Shown here: positions 59,635-64,000 of the stretch, piece after piece
How positions within the stretch are numbered: position 1 is the stretch's first letter
Layout: every line of letters begins with the position of its first letter
Assembly (NCBI GenBank): GCA_047967505.1
Contig: CM106539.1
Strand: one strand, 5' to 3'
Length of the DNA stretch: 64,000 bases
Source: Dipteris shenzhenensis
Lineage: Eukaryota; Polypodiophyta; Polypodiopsida; Gleicheniales
The notes under the pieces: model-generated
What the model saw: only the letters and a program-made list of their open reading frames with translations
Told to the model about the DNA's origin: nothing
Databases searched by the model: none
Program-made: the position numbers and the translations under genes

Positions 59635-60690
59635 AATCATACGTATTTTTCTCCAAAGGTTTATGGATTATTGAGTAGAGTAGAAAGCTTTCACATGAAG
59701 CACTATTAATTCTTATATTTTATTTACATCCAAAAGGTTCACGGATCAACAACTGGTGTAGAAAAGACAACAATGCAAACAAATGAGATATATGTTTGCC
59801 AAATAAGTAAACTTTTATTTATTTTTCTAAATTAGTATTCCAATAATTGTAAATTTTTTCAAATTTTGTATAAAGATATGCAAAACAAATAATCTACTAA
59901 TGATCTGTTTACTTTCTTGATTGTATCTTTGTAGGTTGATGCTTTTAAAGGAGGCAGTGAGTAAATATTTTCATAAGGACTCAAAAGACAGTTTGATTAG
60001 GAACAATGATTGTTTGGATCTTACATTTAGAGTTCATATTGTACCAATAGGAGTTGATTATGTAGCAGATTGAGTAGACAATGCAATCATTAAGGTTGCT
60101 TGTAAATTTAAAGCAAATTAAGTAATTAGTTCAAGCCATAGGCTTAAATGTTGCTTGGAAAAGTCTCCATGTAACATCTTTATAGTTCTATATATTTTAC
60201 TTCAACATCGACAAAATATATTCTTTATTTCTCAATCAACTAATGAATAATATCTTTTATCAAGTAAAATGTCTTGAATTTGTAAGATTCTTATGATTTA
60301 TTATTTTTAAACACCAAGTGTATTATGAGTGATACACTGACAAGTATTCTGTGTAATATGACTATTAGTATGCCTTTGAATTTTGAAAATATTTCATAGT
60401 TAGACAGTAAATTTCATTGATCGATACAGTCTGTCAATGTAACATTTTAGCCATTTAGAATCCCACTTTAATGTCACTCTTTTACAAATTTTAAAAGCTA
60501 GTAAAACCTAACTTTCTAGCTGTTGATTAGAAACTCATAAATAAAAAAATTAATGTAACTTTTTGGCATTTACAACATACAAAATAGAACCTTCATAACA
60601 AATTTTTGCAATTAACAAGCTCTTGAATAACACTTTTATGTTGTTAATGACATAAGAGATGCAGAATGTGGTCTCGCTCTTACCATTATC
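59345..60690. other. No gene seen; (AC)n microsatellite at 59599-59632
   Basis: Very AT-rich, without recognisable frames. The only clear feature is an (AC)n run of about 16 units. Confidence 0.6.
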
Positions 60691-60699
60691 ATATAATAA

Positions 60700-61085
60700 A
60701 TGGAAACTTATATGCTATTTTGACATAAAAAATGGTAATTTTTATGCCATCTTTTGCCATTCCAAATAAGACTAATGGTAACTTTTATGTCACCTTTCCC
60801 ATTTCAATCCTAATAAATGGCAAGATTTGCCATTTCTCACATTTGATCTAAAATGTAGTGCCATTTCATACATTAAAAATGGCAAAAATATATGTCACTC
60901 TTGGTTGCCATTCCATATGTGGAAATGGGAAAAATATGTCATTTTTGGTTGCCATTTCATATGTAAAAATGGCAAAAATATATGGCACTTTTGGTTGCCA
61001 TTTCCCAAAAATGGTGCATGTGGAAATGGCGGTAAGAAAGTGCCATTTAATAATGTAGAAATGGCACTTTTAGGCTACCATTTTC
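60700..61085. repeat. Array of palindromic 'aaatggcaaaaata...ttggttgccattt' units
   Basis: Five to six units of about 50-60 bp, each able to fold because ATGGCAA at one end pairs with TTGCCAT at the other. Clear units start near 60868, 60922 and 60968. The outer part (61020-61085) is more diverged. Confidence 0.85.
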
Positions 61086-61439
61086 TACCTAGCTTCATAG
61101 TAGTGTGTGCAAAGATGCAAAGTATACAAATACATTCTAGTATTTGTGTGGGAAGAGTGCATGCGCGTGACATAAAACATAAAGAGTTTTTTTAAAATCA
61201 CACAACACAGTATCTCATAGGTAGCATCTAATTCAGCTTACATTGAAATCTATAAGAGGAGGGCAAAAAGTAGAGGCTTCTCAAGTTTCACATTTATAGA
61301 AGGGATATAATTATTGGCCGAAAATTTCAGAGATATATAATATAGGGTAAAACGGGTTACAGAGGAGTTTTCTAAATACATTTTGAATGCACATTGTACA
61401 CATGGCATACACAAGTTGGACCTCCCAAGGTCCCATTTT

Positions 61440-61945
61440 ATCTAATATGGTGTTAAGTGGTAGCAAGTGCTGCATTTCTGTTGCTCTTTCTTAGTGGCAG
61501 CAAGGGAAGCTTGCACTCAAGTTATTTCCTGCTCTTGGTTAGTGGTAGCAAATGGTATCTTCCACTCAAGCAATTGGCCACCACCCATGGTAATGGAAGC
61601 AATGGGCACCTAATGATAGCTATCATGCCAATTAGTGGTGGCTACCATTTGCTACAAGAACAAGAGAACTCATACTTAACAGACGTGGTAGCTACTACTC
61701 AATTATTTCTTAATTATTGACAGAGCTCCTACTTGAGTACTGCTGGTAGCACTTGGTAGCTAAGTGCCAGCAATGGATGCCTAATGATAGATACTAATTT
61801 GTTTAGTGGTGGCTATGATTTGCTACAACAATCATAGCACTCATAGTTAACAAAGGTGGTAGCTAGTAGTTAGTTATTACATAACCACCACTTAATTAAC
61901 TCCAACTTGAGTGCTACTGGCAACACTTGGTAGCTAAGCGCATCA
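61440..61945. repeat. Tandem repeats rich in 'ggtagca'; two units of about 171 bp
   Basis: 'gtggtagcaa' recurs from 61456. Then two longer units (about 61600-61770 and 61771-61942) share 'cctaatgatag', 'agtggtggcta', 'ttgctacaa', 'acttggtagctaag' in order. Non-coding. Confidence 0.8.
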
Positions 61946-62690
61946 TTCAGTAACTAGTCATAGCAAGTCCTAGCAATTCAAGAAATGATAGCCACCATGT
62001 AGCTACTCAAAGGGAGAGTAGTGATCATCTATAACCACACAACAATAATGAATAGGTACTTATTTGCAGCAAGTCATAATGGGAGCTACCATGTAGCTAA
62101 TGGTAGCTAACATGTAGCTAACAAAAACAAAACCTAAAAGTGACCATCAGCTCGTTAGAAACATACCATAGAGAATTAAGGAATGAGCTTGTGATTTTTG
62201 AAGGGATACAACCTAAAGGAATATCACCAACCTAAGGCTACTCAAGAAAATGCACTCGGTGTTTCCTGCCTATCTTTCAATAGACATCCTTCTTATTGGG
62301 CGAGACATGTGTATTACTGGTCTAGAATGATAGCACTAACTCCTTCACCTCTTTTGTAATTGCGCCCTTTATGCATGGTTTGACAAAACATGTGTGCCTC
62401 AGGATCTATGGAGCACTCTAAGGTGGATGGAACCTGTGTGGAAACATGATGAAGAGAGTGCTCATGACATGTATCTCAAGTCAATTAGGTTCCAAGATAG
62501 ATTAGCTTGGACTCATAAAGAGAATCTTGAGATAGTGCAAAGTGCTTGATTGATATTACTTCAAATGAACCTCCCTTTTATAGGTGAGGGTACTTACATC
62601 CATTTGCTTGCTCACATGTGGGATATCTCCTCCATGCCATGTGGTAGCTTACCCTTTGCTCATACCTTTGCTCTACAAGTGCTCATGGCG
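61946..62690. other. No gene; 'atgtagcta' repeats at 61995-62120
   Basis: Several 'gctaccatgtagctaatgg'-like words follow the array. The rest holds short frames without recognisable families. Confidence 0.45.
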
Positions 62691-62694
62691 CCAC

Positions 62695-62870
62695 AACTCT
62701 CAACACCTCCCCTTGGTGCCATGATCCTTTGGCTACTGCAAGGTGGTCAGATGTGAGTTACATTCCATCACCTCCCCTTAGTGCATGCATTGCTACTTAA
62801 GGTGGTAAAGTGTGGTTTACATGTCAATACCTCCCCTGGGTGCTTTCATAGCTACTCTCAGGTGGTCAGG
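62695..62870. repeat. Three tandem units of about 60 bp ('cacctccccttggtgc')
   Basis: 'cacctcccctt.gtgc' followed by 'ctact...aggtggt' occurs at about 62703, 62769 and 62829. Confidence 0.8.
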
Positions 62871-62874
62871 TTTG

Positions 62875-64000
62875 ATTACAAACATATAGGCAAGGTTGGC
62901 AAGGTTTTTGCTTTTCAATACATTCCATTGATGTCACCTTTTGGCTCATGGCTTGATGATGACTTGTTTGCTTCTTTGTTTGGTGTAGCTACCTGCATGA
63001 TGCTTTGTTCTTCCATGTGCCTTAATGCTTTGTGTGTGGATGCCATGCTTCGGGCTATGGTCACCTCATACACTTGTGCTTTTGGCATGCTTTCTGCATT
63101 CATGAGTTGCTTTTCCAATTATTGCAAAGGTCTTACCAATTGAATTCTTTCAATATTGGCAGTGTCTAATTGCATACAATGATTCTGATTTGACAGGCGT
63201 GTAGAGCTTGAAAAGGCGATCACTTTTCCCTTTTGGAGCGTGTTCAAATTCTTCCTGGATTGCAAGTTATGGCTTGTTGAAGCTTTTGTGAAGAAGAGGG
63301 GGTCTTGATGATGTGGCACAGGGATTCACATGCTGAATTCCATACTGTGCTTACAAAGGGACTGTGCTTGGATGGCACTGCTGACTGTGCATGCTTAGGT
63401 GGCATTTAGCTAACCTTAACCCTGCCTTGGTGGGTGACCTTAACCTTACCACAGTCAGGTCTTATCTGCCATGTGTCAAACTTTTAACCAAATGAGTTAA
63501 CCCAAAGTTTAAACAAACCTAACCATTGTCACATCAAATCTTGACACGTGTCAATCAATGGTGAACCTAGACTTTGAAGAAAACACTCCGTGATGGCGTT
63601 GAAGCAACGACGATGATGGTGGCGACGCAGTATGGCATCACGGGCGGTCAATTTTGGAGCGTGCATAGAGATGGTGTCGCGGGCTGGTCTGCTAGTCCCG
63701 GGAGGCCGCTAAGGCTGTCTGAGTCATGGTAGACAAGTTGAGTCGTTCGCTGTTTGCTTCGGTCGCTGGAGTCGCCACATTTGGAGACGGAGGAGACGAC
63801 CATGGAGGAGTCCTGGAGGTCGCTGCTGTTGTCGATGGAGGTCGTAGGGAGCCTAAGATGATCGCTATGCTCGTTGTCTCGCTGCTGTCGGTGCTGTAGG
63901 AGGAGCCGCTGCTCACATCGGTTCTTTTGCTTTTGGAGCTACTAGTCCCGTTCGTGGGTGCTCAGGCTGAGAAAGTCGCTAGGCTGCAGATATCCATGTC
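62875..64000. other. No gene assigned; GC-rich end
   Basis: Frame 62781-63143 (Cys/Phe-rich) and its antisense show no family. From about 63590 the sequence is GC-rich with GAT/GTC words, and the minus frame 63916-63692 is Ser/Thr/Pro rich. The window may stop inside an element or gene leader. Confidence 0.35.

Noticed and set aside
60700-62870. Repeat arrays considered as CRISPR-like
   Set aside because: This is plant nuclear DNA. Repeats are degenerate, spacers are not uniform and no associated genes exist.

Overview
This is eukaryotic nuclear DNA from a land plant with a large, repeat-rich genome. The evidence is spliced plant genes (a WOX13-clade homeobox gene and a 14-3-3 gene), many decayed plant LTR retrotransposons and LINEs, Tourist-like MITEs and long microsatellites. 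Gene density is very low: two intact genes in 64 kb. A fern or other seed-free vascular plant is my best guess, with a gymnosperm possible. No single sequence settles this.

Layout. 1-2.3 kb: a recent tandem duplication of about 0.9 kb. 2.3-10.9 kb: old repeats, a possible Ty3/gypsy gag on the minus strand, two copies of a Ty3/gypsy integrase C-terminus (5.65-6.47 kb) and a long CT/GA hairpin (8.7 kb). 10.9-13.3 kb: the WOX gene, plus strand, 3 coding exons and an optional fourth. 15.0-20.8 kb: two related LTR elements in opposite orientation. The plus one has both LTRs, a primer-binding site and gag but no polymerase. 22.2-23.1 kb: LINE 3' region, minus strand. 24.2 kb: LTR end with primer-binding site. 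25.6-26.8 kb: an array of a short degenerate motif that recurs inverted at 56.8-57.2 kb. 27.1-27.5 kb: a MITE. 29.1-31.9 kb: a decayed LINE. 32.1-32.3 kb: a TRIM-sized LTR. 35.4-36.6 kb: the 14-3-3 gene, minus strand, 4 coding exons. 37.75-37.88 kb: a second MITE. 43.6-47.3 kb: a transposase-like gene of a family I cannot name, between a C-rich and a G-rich tract. 47.4-48.1 kb: an intronless, broken histone H3-variant gene with CENH3-like features. 48.3-49.75 kb: foldback element and the 3' end of a Ty1/copia element, lying directly against the protease of a Ty3/gypsy element with two RNase H domains (49.76-53.5 kb) and its probable 3' LTR. 55.6-56.5 kb: L1-like LINE, minus strand. 58.3-59.35 kb: gypsy integrase, minus strand. 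60.7-62.9 kb: several tandem arrays.

The WOX and 14-3-3 genes are independent single-copy genes embedded in transposon debris. WOX13-clade proteins are ancient homeodomain regulators of cell fate and growth; 14-3-3 proteins are dimeric phosphopeptide adaptors. Everything else is mobile-element or repeat material. The most unusual item is the H3-variant pseudogene. I saw no rRNA, tRNA or CRISPR features, although I could not run a tRNA scan. All splice sites were read by eye.
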